NCBI GenBank assembly: GCA_025459125.1
Contig: JALORE010000013.1
Location: 1-45,274, forward strand
From: Planctomycetota bacterium
GTDB lineage: Bacteria; Planctomycetota; Phycisphaerae; Sedimentisphaerales; Anaerobacaceae
Reading direction: 5' to 3'
DNA: 45,274 bases
In this document: piece by piece, positions 35,701-42,936 of the stretch
Numbering within the stretch: position 1 is the stretch's first letter
Layout of the letters: each line of letters opens with the position of its first letter
Made by a program: the position numbers and the translations under genes
The notes under the pieces: model-generated
Told to the model about the DNA's origin: nothing
The model's input: the letters and a program-made list of their open reading frames with translations, nothing else
Database searches by the model: none

Positions 35701-36195
35701 GCGCACCGCGTACTCGGTCGAGAACCACTCGTCGAAGCCGGCCATGCCGGGTGTCAGGTAGTTGCGCCGGGCGTTGCGGGCGGCGCCTTTGCCCGAGCGG
35801 GCGGGATCGAGGGTGCCCAGGTGCCACTTGCCGAAATGGCCCGTGGCGTAGCCCTGCGTCTGGAGAGCTTCCGCCAGGCTGATCTCCTCCTTGCGGAGGT
35901 GTCCGGCGTTGGCCGTCCAGATGCCGTACCGGTAAGGATGCCGGCCGGTCAGACAACTGCCGCGCGTCGGCGAGCACACCGGCGCGCCGGAATAGAACCG
36001 CGTGAAACGAAGACCCGCCTGGGCCATCGCGTCCAGATGGGGCGTCCGGATCACGCGATTGCCGTTGAAGCCGGGATCGCCCCAGCCCAGGTCGTCGGCC
36101 AGGGCGAGAATGACATTGGGTCTGGCGGCCGGTTCGGCGGCGTGGACCCAGGCCAGCGGCGCCACCAGCAGAGCAGTGAAGATCCATCGTGTCAT
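32773..36195 (-). CDS. Bimodular double sulfatase with C-terminal LamG-like domain, secreted
   Basis: An 1140-residue protein with one Sec signal (MTRWIFTALLVAPLAWVHAA) and two complete S1 modules. Module 1 (about 25-465) has LADDLGWGDPG, APVCSPTRGSCLTG (FGly Cys74), GKWHLGT (Lys123/His125) and ASDNGPEG. A charged linker follows (470-498, PSERRAAPKKRGTSARE). Module 2 (about 498-1015) has LADDLGWSDLG, SARCSPTRAAILTG (FGly Cys545), GKWHLSRQ (Lys593/His595), GFDEFYGMIGG and LSDNGACAEW. Residues 1020-1140 form a concanavalin-like domain like the tail of the sulfatase at 40740-42785. Module 2 has no signal of its own, so this is a genuine fusion rather than two genes with a missed stop. The modules differ in subfamily, which suggests two positions of one substrate are desulfated together. 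Confidence 0.92.
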   Translation of the reverse strand: MTRWIFTALLVAPLAWVHAAEPAARPNVILALADDLGWGDPGFNGNRVIRTPHLDAMAQAGLRFTRFYSGAPVCSPTRGSCLTGRHPYRYGIWTANAGHLRKEEISLAEALQTQGYATGHFGKWHLGTLDPARSGKGAARNARRNYLTPGMAGFDEWFSTEYAVRTWDPGKDNSVNPYYHNGKIETENLQGCDSRVLMDRALAFIRKAAGAKTPFLAVIWFHAPHEPVAAGPEFLRMYPDRDQGEQNYYGVITALDVQMGRLRQELRGLGIAENTMLWFASDNGPEGNTGDQGTTRGSAGPLRGRKRSLWEGGIRVPGLLEWPARIKPGTTTAVPCSTLDYFPTTLEILGFKMKGQPQPLDGISLVPLFEGRMTERPVPIPFETAGGTGSAASRGSPRMALVDNRYKLLTDMGDAQSADLLFDLHADPGETTNLAAQQPQTVRAMKATLADFRESCKGSLAGKDYAAPFTPDEDDIHPSERRAAPKKRGTSAREQAVRPNILLILADDLGWSDLGCYGGEIRTPHLDSLARGGLRFTQFYNSARCSPTRAAILTGVHPHQAGFPNLSGVLPAHCVTIPEALKPAGYRTYMVGKWHLSRQSTPTQRGFDEFYGMIGGFNSCWQEDPHYTRLPEGRVKRMYAPGTFYSTDVFGDYVLDFLGEARRSGQPWFLYLAFNAAHFPLHAWEEDIAKYEKLYAQGWDKIREQRLARQKELGLVPGDLRLTPRSHIPENRFNAQTGWADRDNPAWDSLPADRRADLARRMAVYAAMVDRMDQALGRIVARLKETGQFENTVIFFLSDNGACAEWDPWGFDEVSGPKNILHVGADLKKVGGPDSYVSYGSAWANACNTPSRLYKHYGHEGGINTPLIVHWPAGLKTRAGTVTREAGHITDFMPTVLELAGASYPQEREGRKVLPPEGVSLVPVLKGGPLPPRPIFMEHEGNRAVRAGRWKLVALKDKAWELYDLSTDPTEMNNLAAREMDLVARLAKAWEEWADRCFVRGQPSASPQIAGKPLAITCEVEPQSRDGVILAHGGNQQGYALWLRDGRLIFGVRINGRLTTVTARETPGGRFPIAAWLNRDGSMQLAVDSRTVAEGRASGLIPVQPIDDLSIGQDAQTAVGDYAAPHPLRGKVEKVRVVTE

Positions 36196-36236
36196 AGCGT
36201 TGCTGTCTCTCCTATTCGGATGCTTGTCTTGTCGGC

Positions 36237-37757
36237 TCAGGACTTCCGCCGCTTCGGCTGGCCGGCAGGCGTCCTGACTGCACCAGGCTGGTAGCCCGGA
36301 TTGCGCACGGGCACGACGGCGCCGGTGTCGGCGAGGAACTTCGTGATCAGTGCGTTCAGCTCGCGGGCGCGCCGCGGCTCGGCGGCGGCCAGGTTCTTCG
36401 CTTCGCCGGGGTCGTCAGGCAGGTTATAGAGCTCGAACTGGTCGGTGCCGTCGTCGTTCTGCGCATAAAGGCGGATGAGCTTCCAGTCGCCCTGGCGCAC
36501 GCTCGTCCCAGGATGCTGGCCGCTCGCAGGGGTGTCGTGCGGGAAGTGGCAGAAGATGGTATCGCGTGCGAGGGTGCCGCCTTTGAAGATCGGCGCAAAG
36601 CTCACACCGTCGGGCTTCGCCTCCGGCGGCAGCGACACGCCGGCCATCTCGAGCAACGTGGGCATCCAGTCGATGCTCTGAATCACGGTATCGTTGGTGG
36701 TGCCGGGTTTGGTCACGCCGGGCCACACAATGATACAAGGCTCGCGCACGCCGCCTTCGTAGAGACTCGCCTTGCCGTTGCGCAGCGGGAGGTTGCTTGT
36801 GGGCGGTGCGGTCATATCGGCCTGGAAACGGGCGCTCTTGTGCTGGGCGGCGCCGCTGGTGCCGCTCCAGCTTATGCCGCCGTTGTCGGAGAAGAAGACG
36901 ATGATGGTCCGCTCGGCGAGGCCGCATTCCTCCAGTGCGGCCAGCACGCAGCCGACGCCCTCATCGAGGCTCTGGACCATCGCACCGTAGACCGGATTGC
37001 GCTGCGGGTTGGCCGGATCGATACGCCGGCGGTACTTCGCCACAAGCTCATCCTTCGCGTCGTACGGCGCATGGACGCTGAACGGCCAATAGTTCACGTA
37101 GAACGGCCGGTCCCGGTTCTCCCGGATGAACTGCACGACGTGCGCCGATACGGTGTCTTCGATGTGCTCGCCGGGTTGGCTTCCGATCTTGAGCGCCGCG
37201 GGGAACTTCCAGGGCGCGACGTAGCTGCCCGCCGGTCCGGGGCCGGGCCAGTGCGGCCAGTCCACGTCGAAGCCGTGCTGCAGCGCCGAATACGGCTCGG
37301 CGCCGAGATGCCATTTGCCGAAATGGCCCGTACGGTAGCCCGCATCCCGGAGCACCTTCGGCAGCGTAACGTAGTCGGTCTGCAAGCGTGTGACGCTGTT
37401 GGCAACGAGCACGGGCATATTGGGATTGCCCTTGACGAGCTGCTTCTCGAGAATGACTTGCGGCACATGACAGACCGGCGCCGTGATGCCCGTGCGGGCC
37501 GGCCATAGACCCGTGAGTACGCTGCAGCGTGTCGGAGAGCACAGCGGATTGGCCGCATAGGCCTGTGTGAACCGCACACCCCGCGCCGCGAGCCGGTCGA
37601 GGTTGGGCGTCTGGTGGAAGGTGCTGCCGAAACAGCCTAAGTCCCGCCAGCCGAGGTCGTCGGCCATGATGAAAAGGATATTGGGCCTGTTGGCGGCCGG
37701 AGCGGGGCTGCTTAGAACACCCACACATGCCAGCACCGCGCACCACATCGCTTTCAT
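36237..37757 (-). CDS. S1 family sulfatase (arylsulfatase A-like), secreted
   Basis: A 506-residue sulfatase with MADDLGWRDLGCFG, PLCSPTRCSVLTG (FGly Cys73), GKWHLGAEP (Lys147/His149), SVHAPYDA and FSDNGGISWSG with LRNGKASLYEGG. A long insert between the FGly motif and GKWHLG (about 70 residues) is typical of the arylsulfatase A-like S1_16-type group. ATG 37757 has AGGAG upstream and gives the signal MKAMWCAVLACVGVLSS. The 5' leader DNA (37681-37758) matches that of the upstream gene (39232-39309) at 63 of 78 ungapped positions although the enzymes belong to different groups. The end is short and basic (QPKRRKS). Confidence 0.92.
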   Translation of the reverse strand: MKAMWCAVLACVGVLSSPAPAANRPNILFIMADDLGWRDLGCFGSTFHQTPNLDRLAARGVRFTQAYAANPLCSPTRCSVLTGLWPARTGITAPVCHVPQVILEKQLVKGNPNMPVLVANSVTRLQTDYVTLPKVLRDAGYRTGHFGKWHLGAEPYSALQHGFDVDWPHWPGPGPAGSYVAPWKFPAALKIGSQPGEHIEDTVSAHVVQFIRENRDRPFYVNYWPFSVHAPYDAKDELVAKYRRRIDPANPQRNPVYGAMVQSLDEGVGCVLAALEECGLAERTIIVFFSDNGGISWSGTSGAAQHKSARFQADMTAPPTSNLPLRNGKASLYEGGVREPCIIVWPGVTKPGTTNDTVIQSIDWMPTLLEMAGVSLPPEAKPDGVSFAPIFKGGTLARDTIFCHFPHDTPASGQHPGTSVRQGDWKLIRLYAQNDDGTDQFELYNLPDDPGEAKNLAAAEPRRARELNALITKFLADTGAVVPVRNPGYQPGAVRTPAGQPKRRKS

Positions 37758-37773
37758 GACCTTTCTCCTCAAG

Positions 37774-37864
37774 TTGGAAGTGTGAAGTTTGATGTTTGCA
37801 GTAAGAGGACACGTGCCAGGCCAATAGGCCAGGCAAAAATCAAACATCAAGAGTCAAACTTCAA
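37774..37864. repeat. Composite palindromic intergenic element
   Basis: Outer arms 37774-37798 and 37841-37864 are imperfect inverted repeats of TTTGATGTTTG-like sequence. An inner hairpin at 37814-37822/37827-37835 (TGCCAGGCC and GGCCAGGCA) has one mismatch. Bases 37776-37792 recur exactly inside the cytochrome gene (24301-24317). It fills most of the 117-nt gap between two sulfatase genes. Confidence 0.7.
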
Positions 37865-37874
37865 TACCCTGCCC

Positions 37875-39308
37875 TCAGCGCAGCGGCGTCGGCAGGAAGT
37901 CCCAGTCGAGGACCATCTTCTCGGTCAGGGCCTCTTTGAGCTCGCGCTCGACCTGGGCGTACTTCTTGTTGCCGGCGAGATTCGTCAACTCGCTGGGGTC
38001 GGCTTCCAGGTCGTACAACTCATACGTGGAACGCGGCGTGGTGAAGTAGGCCCGCACGAATTCCGGGGCCAGCGTGCCCGCGGCGAAGGCGGCCTTCATG
38101 TCCTGCCAGCCCGGGTCGCGCTGACTGTCCACCGGCGCGACCGCCTGGTGCGGCGTGCAGTTGTAGATCAGCTTGAAATTTGCCGAGCGAATGCAACGGG
38201 ACAGGTCGAAGGTCGAGGCGAGCACGTCGGGCTTCATGCCGCCGTCGCCGCCATGGGGGCCACGCTCGGCGAAGATGTACTGGCGTCCCTCGAAGGGCTC
38301 GCCCCCCAGGAGCTTGCGGTAACTAACGCCGCTCATCTCTTTCGGAGGCGTCACGCCGGCGATCTCCAGCATCGTCGGGGCGAAGTCCTCCCCCGAGACA
38401 AGCTGGCGCGTGACACCGCCGGGCCGGACCACGCCGGGCCAGCGCACCAGCAAAGGCACGTTGACGCCGGGATCGGTCAATGCTCCTTTGCCATGGGGCA
38501 TCGCCATGCCATTGTCGCCCATGAAGACCACGACGGTGTTGTTCGCCAGGCCGCGCTTTTCGAGCCTATCGAGGACCGACTGCACATCGCCGTCGAGATG
38601 CTCCACCTCGGCAAGGTAGCGGGCCAGGTCGCTGCGCACGCCCGGCAGGTCCGGCAGATGTCCGGGCACCGTGAGCTTGGCGGGATCGGGGACACCCCGG
38701 GGACCTTTGGTATCCCAGACGTGATGTGGATCGCTGAAACCCAGCCAGAAGAACCAGGGCTTGCCCCGCGGGACCGCATCCAGGAAGGCCGCCAGCTTGC
38801 CGCCGAAGTCCTTCATGGCGCCGCCTTTCTCCATGTAGTCCACCCGGTCCTTGAACCGGCGCAAGTCATAGCGGTCCAGGGTGCCACCGATGACCGGAGC
38901 GCCGCGCTCTCCCCCTGTGGCCGGGCCATCCAAGTGGTAGGTGCGTCCTCCCACGCCCGTGAAGTACCCAGCCTGGTCGCGGAGCAGATCGGGCAGAGCA
39001 GGCAATTCGGCCGGCAGCGGCGACGTGAAACGGACCATGCGGACCGCCACCGCCGAGCGACCGGTCATAAGACAGGCCCGGGATGGAACGCACTGCGGGC
39101 ACCCGACAAACATCCGGTCGAAGCGCATGCCCTGTGCCGCCAGCCGGTCCAGGTTCGGCGTCCGCACATCCGGGTTGCCATAGCAGCCCAGGTACGGATA
39201 ACTGTGATCGTCCGAGAGCAGAAACAGGATATTGGGCTTGCCGGCGGCCAGAGAAGAGCTGCTCAGAACCCCCGCACACACCAGCACCGTGCACCACATC
39301 GTCTTCAT
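37875..39308 (-). CDS. S1 family sulfatase (N-sulfoglucosamine sulfohydrolase-like), secreted
   Basis: A 477-residue sulfatase with LSDDHSYPYLGCYG, CPQCVPSRACLMTGR (FGly Cys73), VGGRTYHLDG where GKWHxG is usual (Arg122, His125), SDPHHVWD and MGDNGMAMPHGKGAL. The SDDHSYPYLG and GGRTYH features fit the sulfamidase-like branch often found in bacterial heparinoid and algal-glycan clusters; the substrate is not proven. ATG 39308 gives the signal MKTMWCTVLVCAGVLSSSSLA, closely similar to that of the downstream gene. The stop lies 10 nt before the palindromic element at 37774-37864. Confidence 0.91.
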   Translation of the reverse strand: MKTMWCTVLVCAGVLSSSSLAAGKPNILFLLSDDHSYPYLGCYGNPDVRTPNLDRLAAQGMRFDRMFVGCPQCVPSRACLMTGRSAVAVRMVRFTSPLPAELPALPDLLRDQAGYFTGVGGRTYHLDGPATGGERGAPVIGGTLDRYDLRRFKDRVDYMEKGGAMKDFGGKLAAFLDAVPRGKPWFFWLGFSDPHHVWDTKGPRGVPDPAKLTVPGHLPDLPGVRSDLARYLAEVEHLDGDVQSVLDRLEKRGLANNTVVVFMGDNGMAMPHGKGALTDPGVNVPLLVRWPGVVRPGGVTRQLVSGEDFAPTMLEIAGVTPPKEMSGVSYRKLLGGEPFEGRQYIFAERGPHGGDGGMKPDVLASTFDLSRCIRSANFKLIYNCTPHQAVAPVDSQRDPGWQDMKAAFAAGTLAPEFVRAYFTTPRSTYELYDLEADPSELTNLAGNKKYAQVERELKEALTEKMVLDWDFLPTPLR

Positions 39309-39319
39309 GGTTTCTCTCC

Positions 39320-40726
39320 TTACTTAAGCCGTTCCAGTCCGCCCGGCGGCACCAGGGCGACATCGGGGTAGTCGCCCCCCTTGAGCCGGGGAGCGGATTT
39401 CTTCCATTCGTCGGCGACGTTCTTCCAACGTTCCAGCCGCGCCGGGTCCAGGAGCGGATCGCCGGCCTGTTCGCGCCATTGTCCCAGCGCCGCCTCCAGT
39501 CGACGGCGCGTTGGGACCAGGTCCCGGTCCTCGGCCAGACTTCTCGCCTCTTCGGGATCATTCTGGAGATCGAACAATTCCACGGGTGCCTGATCGGCAC
39601 GAGGCGCCAGATTGAGCAGCAGCTTGTAGCGGCTGTCGCGGACCGTCCGCTGCGGCGCGAACTGGTTGGGCTGGTGGAAGTTCATCTCGGTGAAAAGAAA
39701 CTCGCGCCACGGGACCGAAGCGCCGCCCAGCAGCGGCGCCAGCGAGCGGCCCTCCATCCAGGATGGGACACTCATGCCCGCCGCCGCAAGCACCGTCGGC
39801 ATGATATCGATCGTGGACACCAATTCGGTGCGGACTTGTCCGGTCTTGGCGGCATCGGGCCAGTGGACGATCAGCGGCACGCGGACACCCGGCTCGTAGC
39901 ACGTCGTCTTGCCGTGCCGCACAGGGGCGCCGTTATCACCGAGGAAGATGATCAGCGTGCTCTCCGCAAGCCCCGCCGTCTTCAGCTCCTCGAGCAGTAA
40001 CCCCACGCCGGCATCCACCCGCAGGACCATGTTGCAGAAAATGGCAGTGAGCCGTCGGGCCGCTTCGGGCACCTTGGCGTCGAGAGACATCGGCTCGGCG
40101 ATATCCCCGGCCCCAAGCGGCTTCTCGGGCAGGCCGTCCACCTGGCCCACATCCGGCGTGTACGGGCCATGCGGATCGAAGTAGTTCACGTAGTAGAAGA
40201 ACGGCTGCCCGGATTTCTTCGCCTCGGCGAAGAACTGCCGGCTCTGCGCGGCCACCCAGCGCACCCTGCGGGTCGGGCCGGCGGCCACCTTCTCCTTGGC
40301 GGGCATCCAGTCAAAGGGATACTCACCGGCCGGTTGGACGTGCAGCTTGCCGATGATGCCGTTGTAGTAGCCTGCCTCCTTCAGCAGCGCGGGAAGGTTC
40401 TTCTGTCCCGGGTGCATCTGAAAACCCAGGTGGGCGAGGCCGTACTGTCCATTCTGATGGGGCCAGCGGCCCGTGAGCAGGGCCGCCCGCGAGGAACTGC
40501 ACGAGGACTGCGCCACGTACGCGTGGGCGAACCGCACACCTTGGGCGGCCAGGGCATCGAGGTGCGGCGTGCGAATGCGCGTCTCGCCGTAACAGGAGAG
40601 CTGGTTGCCCAGATCATCCGCGGTGATCAGAAGGATATTGGGACGGCGAGAGGCTGCCGGCGACACGGGACCCGTCGCATGCAGTCCCAAACACGCGACG
40701 AGCAAACCGATGGTCCATGTTCTCAT
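39320..40726 (-). CDS. S1 family sulfatase with CSSSR motif (N-sulfoglucosamine sulfohydrolase-like), secreted
   Basis: A 468-residue sulfatase with TADDLGNQLSCYG, AQSSCSSSRAALLTGRWPHQNGQYG, GKLHVQP (Lys127/His129), FDPHGPYTPD and LGDNGAPVRHGKTTCYEPG. The modification motif is C-S-S-S-R (Cys76): the proline or alanine usual at the third position is serine (Ser78). The flanking HQNGQYGL pattern is that of the heparan N-sulfatase-like branch, so this may be a natural variant of it. ATG 40726 follows GGGAGAAG and gives the signal TIGLLVACLGLHATGPVSPA. It is 11-13 nt from both neighbours, so it is co-transcribed. Confidence 0.9.
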   Translation of the reverse strand: MRTWTIGLLVACLGLHATGPVSPAASRRPNILLITADDLGNQLSCYGETRIRTPHLDALAAQGVRFAHAYVAQSSCSSSRAALLTGRWPHQNGQYGLAHLGFQMHPGQKNLPALLKEAGYYNGIIGKLHVQPAGEYPFDWMPAKEKVAAGPTRRVRWVAAQSRQFFAEAKKSGQPFFYYVNYFDPHGPYTPDVGQVDGLPEKPLGAGDIAEPMSLDAKVPEAARRLTAIFCNMVLRVDAGVGLLLEELKTAGLAESTLIIFLGDNGAPVRHGKTTCYEPGVRVPLIVHWPDAAKTGQVRTELVSTIDIMPTVLAAAGMSVPSWMEGRSLAPLLGGASVPWREFLFTEMNFHQPNQFAPQRTVRDSRYKLLLNLAPRADQAPVELFDLQNDPEEARSLAEDRDLVPTRRRLEAALGQWREQAGDPLLDPARLERWKNVADEWKKSAPRLKGGDYPDVALVPPGGLERLK

Positions 40727-40739
40727 AGACTTCTCCCAC

Positions 40740-42785
40740 TCAGGGTTTCCACTCGCCTCGGAAGATCCGCACCTGCTCGATCCAGCCGGAGAACTTCGGC
40801 CCCGCCGGCTCGACGACCGGACTGCCCAGATCGGCGCCGATCTGCATGTCCTCATTGGGATTCTGTTCGAGGAAGCTGGGCAACAGAGCCTCGGCCACGA
40901 GCCGGCCTTCCACCCGCAAGGTGGCCTTACGCTCGGCGGTGATCGTCCCGACCGCGGTGGACCAGTCCGTGACCGCCTCCTTCGACTCGACTGTGGTCGC
41001 CTTGCCACCGGTGACCACCGTGAAGACCGGGCGGCCCTCTTTCAGCCCGAGGGCATACCCGTGCGACCTGCCCCCCCGGGCCAAGAGCACGCCGTCCGGT
41101 TTCTCGGGCTGGAACGTGACCTCCACGGTCCAGGCGCTGTCGGTCGGGTCGAGCGACGCCGATTTGGGCACCTCGATCCAACCATCACCCTGCAAGCGGA
41201 GAGCCTGCTTGCCGCTGCGGCCCTCCCCGAGAACCGCGTTGTGGACCTGGCCGTGGTTGTCCTGGCCGCTCAGGTCCCGGGCGCGACTGCCGTCGGGACC
41301 GGTGAAATCGAAATGCAGGCGCAGGCCCGGGGTCGTATCCGGCTTTGCGGCCGGCCAAGCCGGCGTGCCCCAGCCGGGAGGCCGGTCCACATAGTCCGGC
41401 ACGCGATAGCCGACTTCCTGGGCGAGTCGGTCATGCTCGGCTGCCAGCGTGGTACGCAGAGAAGCAGACCCGGGATCGAGCCAGAGGTTGCGCGTCTCAT
41501 ACGGGTCGTTCTTCAGATCGAACAACTCGCTCCAGTCCTCGTGGCCAGGGTACTTGATGAGCTTGGCCGCGGCGGTTCGCACGGCGGTGATGTCCGGCAC
41601 ACGCGAGTTCTTCTGGTTCTCGGCGAAGTACTCGTAGAACCAAGACGGCCGCCAGGGGATTCGCCCGCCCGTCAGCAGGGGACGCCAACTGCGACCCTGC
41701 ATGTCTGCCGGCGCCGGCACACCGGCAAAGTCCAGCAGCGTCTGTGCCAGGTCGAGGTTCAAGACCATGTCGTTGACCACGCGGCCCCGCGCGGCGGTGC
41801 CCAAGGTCGGGTCGCGCACGATGAAAGGAACGCGCAGGCTCTCGTCGTAGGCGCTGCGCTTGTCGCCCAGGCCATGCTCGCCCAGATAGTACCCGTTATC
41901 ACTCGTGTAGATGACGATCGTGTTCTGCGCCAGACCCAGTTCATCCAGGGCATCGAGCAGCCGTCCGAGACAGTCATCGGCACTGCTGATGCACCGGAAA
42001 TAATCGAGATTCACCGGCACGGTGGCGGCCGCGGGACCATCCGCGCGATTGCGGCCTGCCGAACCCAGGTAAGGCACCGGGGTGTTCAGGTTCGGCACCG
42101 CGCGGGCCTGTTCGCCCGCAAACCGCTCCTTGGCGCGCAGGGCGGGCTCGAACGGACCATGGGGCGACTTGAAGCCGACAACCAGCAGCCACGGCTTGGC
42201 ACTTTCCTTCTGGCCCTTCAGGAATTCGATGGCGTAGTCGGTCGAAATGTCATCGACCCAGCCCTTGGTCGGCGTGTCCTTGCCGTTCACGAGGAAGACG
42301 GGGTCCCAGTAGCGGGCGTGGGCCACGAAAGACCAGTGGTAGTCGAAGCCGGGGCGCTCGCGCTGACTGTCCATGTGCCACTTGCCGATGTAGGCGGTGG
42401 TGTAGCCCGCCGCGCGGAGCAGCGACGCATGGGTGACACTGTCCACGGGGAACGGGCGGAAGTTCGAGGCGATGCCGTTGAGGTGATTGTAGCGCCCGGT
42501 CAGATTGACCGCCCGGCTGGGTGCACAGAGCGAGCACACAACGAACGCATTGCGGAACCGCACGCCGTCGGCCGCCAGACGATCCATGCTCGGCGTCCGG
42601 AACCACGGGAACCGGCCCTGGTCCCCCTGCTCCTTCTGGACGACCGAGAAAGCGTCATAGCGCTGGTCGTCGGTGTAGATGAACAAGAGATTGGGCCGCG
42701 GCGCCGCCTGCACGATGGAGGCGCAAAGCAGCGCCGAGAACAAGACAAGCGACATTCTGGTGGAGCCGTTGGTCTGCTGCATCAT
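40740..42785 (-). CDS. S1 family sulfatase with C-terminal LamG-like domain, secreted
   Basis: A 681-residue protein. The signal is SLVLFSALLCASIVQA. The sulfatase module (about 28-480) has YTDDQRYDAFS, CSLCAPSRAVNLTGRYNHLNG (FGly Cys87), GKWHMDS (Lys135/His137), KSPHGPFEP and TSDNGYYLGEHGLGDKRS. A linker rich in proline and tryptophan leads to a concanavalin-like lectin domain (about 510-680) with LHFDFTGPDG and WIEVPKSASL, related to the tail of the bimodular sulfatase, which probably binds substrate. ATG 42785 has GGAAGGTG upstream; the palindrome at 42800-42874 ends just before that site. The YDAFSVVQ and GEHGLGDKR motifs resemble GlcNAc-6-sulfatase-like enzymes. Confidence 0.92.
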   Translation of the reverse strand: MMQQTNGSTRMSLVLFSALLCASIVQAAPRPNLLFIYTDDQRYDAFSVVQKEQGDQGRFPWFRTPSMDRLAADGVRFRNAFVVCSLCAPSRAVNLTGRYNHLNGIASNFRPFPVDSVTHASLLRAAGYTTAYIGKWHMDSQRERPGFDYHWSFVAHARYWDPVFLVNGKDTPTKGWVDDISTDYAIEFLKGQKESAKPWLLVVGFKSPHGPFEPALRAKERFAGEQARAVPNLNTPVPYLGSAGRNRADGPAAATVPVNLDYFRCISSADDCLGRLLDALDELGLAQNTIVIYTSDNGYYLGEHGLGDKRSAYDESLRVPFIVRDPTLGTAARGRVVNDMVLNLDLAQTLLDFAGVPAPADMQGRSWRPLLTGGRIPWRPSWFYEYFAENQKNSRVPDITAVRTAAAKLIKYPGHEDWSELFDLKNDPYETRNLWLDPGSASLRTTLAAEHDRLAQEVGYRVPDYVDRPPGWGTPAWPAAKPDTTPGLRLHFDFTGPDGSRARDLSGQDNHGQVHNAVLGEGRSGKQALRLQGDGWIEVPKSASLDPTDSAWTVEVTFQPEKPDGVLLARGGRSHGYALGLKEGRPVFTVVTGGKATTVESKEAVTDWSTAVGTITAERKATLRVEGRLVAEALLPSFLEQNPNEDMQIGADLGSPVVEPAGPKFSGWIEQVRIFRGEWKP

Positions 42786-42799
42786 CGTTCGCACCTTCC

Positions 42800-42874
42800 G
42801 TAGGGTGTGCTGTGCACACTTCTTCTTATGCCTACTCCCTCCTAGCCGGAGAGGGTGTGCACAGCACACCCTAC
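42800..42874. repeat. GTAGG...CCTAC palindromic element with 20-bp perfect arms
   Basis: Arms 42800-42819 and 42855-42874 are perfect inverted repeats (GTAGGGTGTGCTGTGCACAC) with a 35-nt loop that contains a short CTCC/GGAG stem. Its downstream edge touches the ribosome-binding site of the sulfatase starting at 42785. Together with the element at 42909-42936 it occupies most of the 150-nt intergenic gap. Confidence 0.85.
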
Positions 42875-42908
42875 AACCCCGGTCTGGTCGCTGCCACCCA
42901 CGCGTGCT

Positions 42909-42936
42909 GTAGGGGCGAGTGATTATCCGCCCCTAC
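42909..42936. repeat. 28-bp GTAGG...CCTAC palindrome at a stop codon
   Basis: Arms GTAGGGGCG (42909-42917) and CGCCCCTAC (42928-42936) are perfect around a 10-nt loop. It is the third copy of the 28-bp element also found in the cytochrome gene. The stop TAG of the neighbouring sulfatase (42938-42936) shares its last base with the element, and the element's own TAG follows in frame, giving a double stop. Confidence 0.85.

Noticed and set aside
32773-36195. Missed stop or frameshift creating an artificial fusion of two sulfatases
   Set aside because: The frame is continuous, and the second module lacks any signal peptide or ribosome site at its beginning, unlike the separate sulfatase genes here.
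18749-42936. Palindromic elements as CRISPR repeats
   Set aside because: They are single, dispersed copies without regular spacers, and no cas gene is present.
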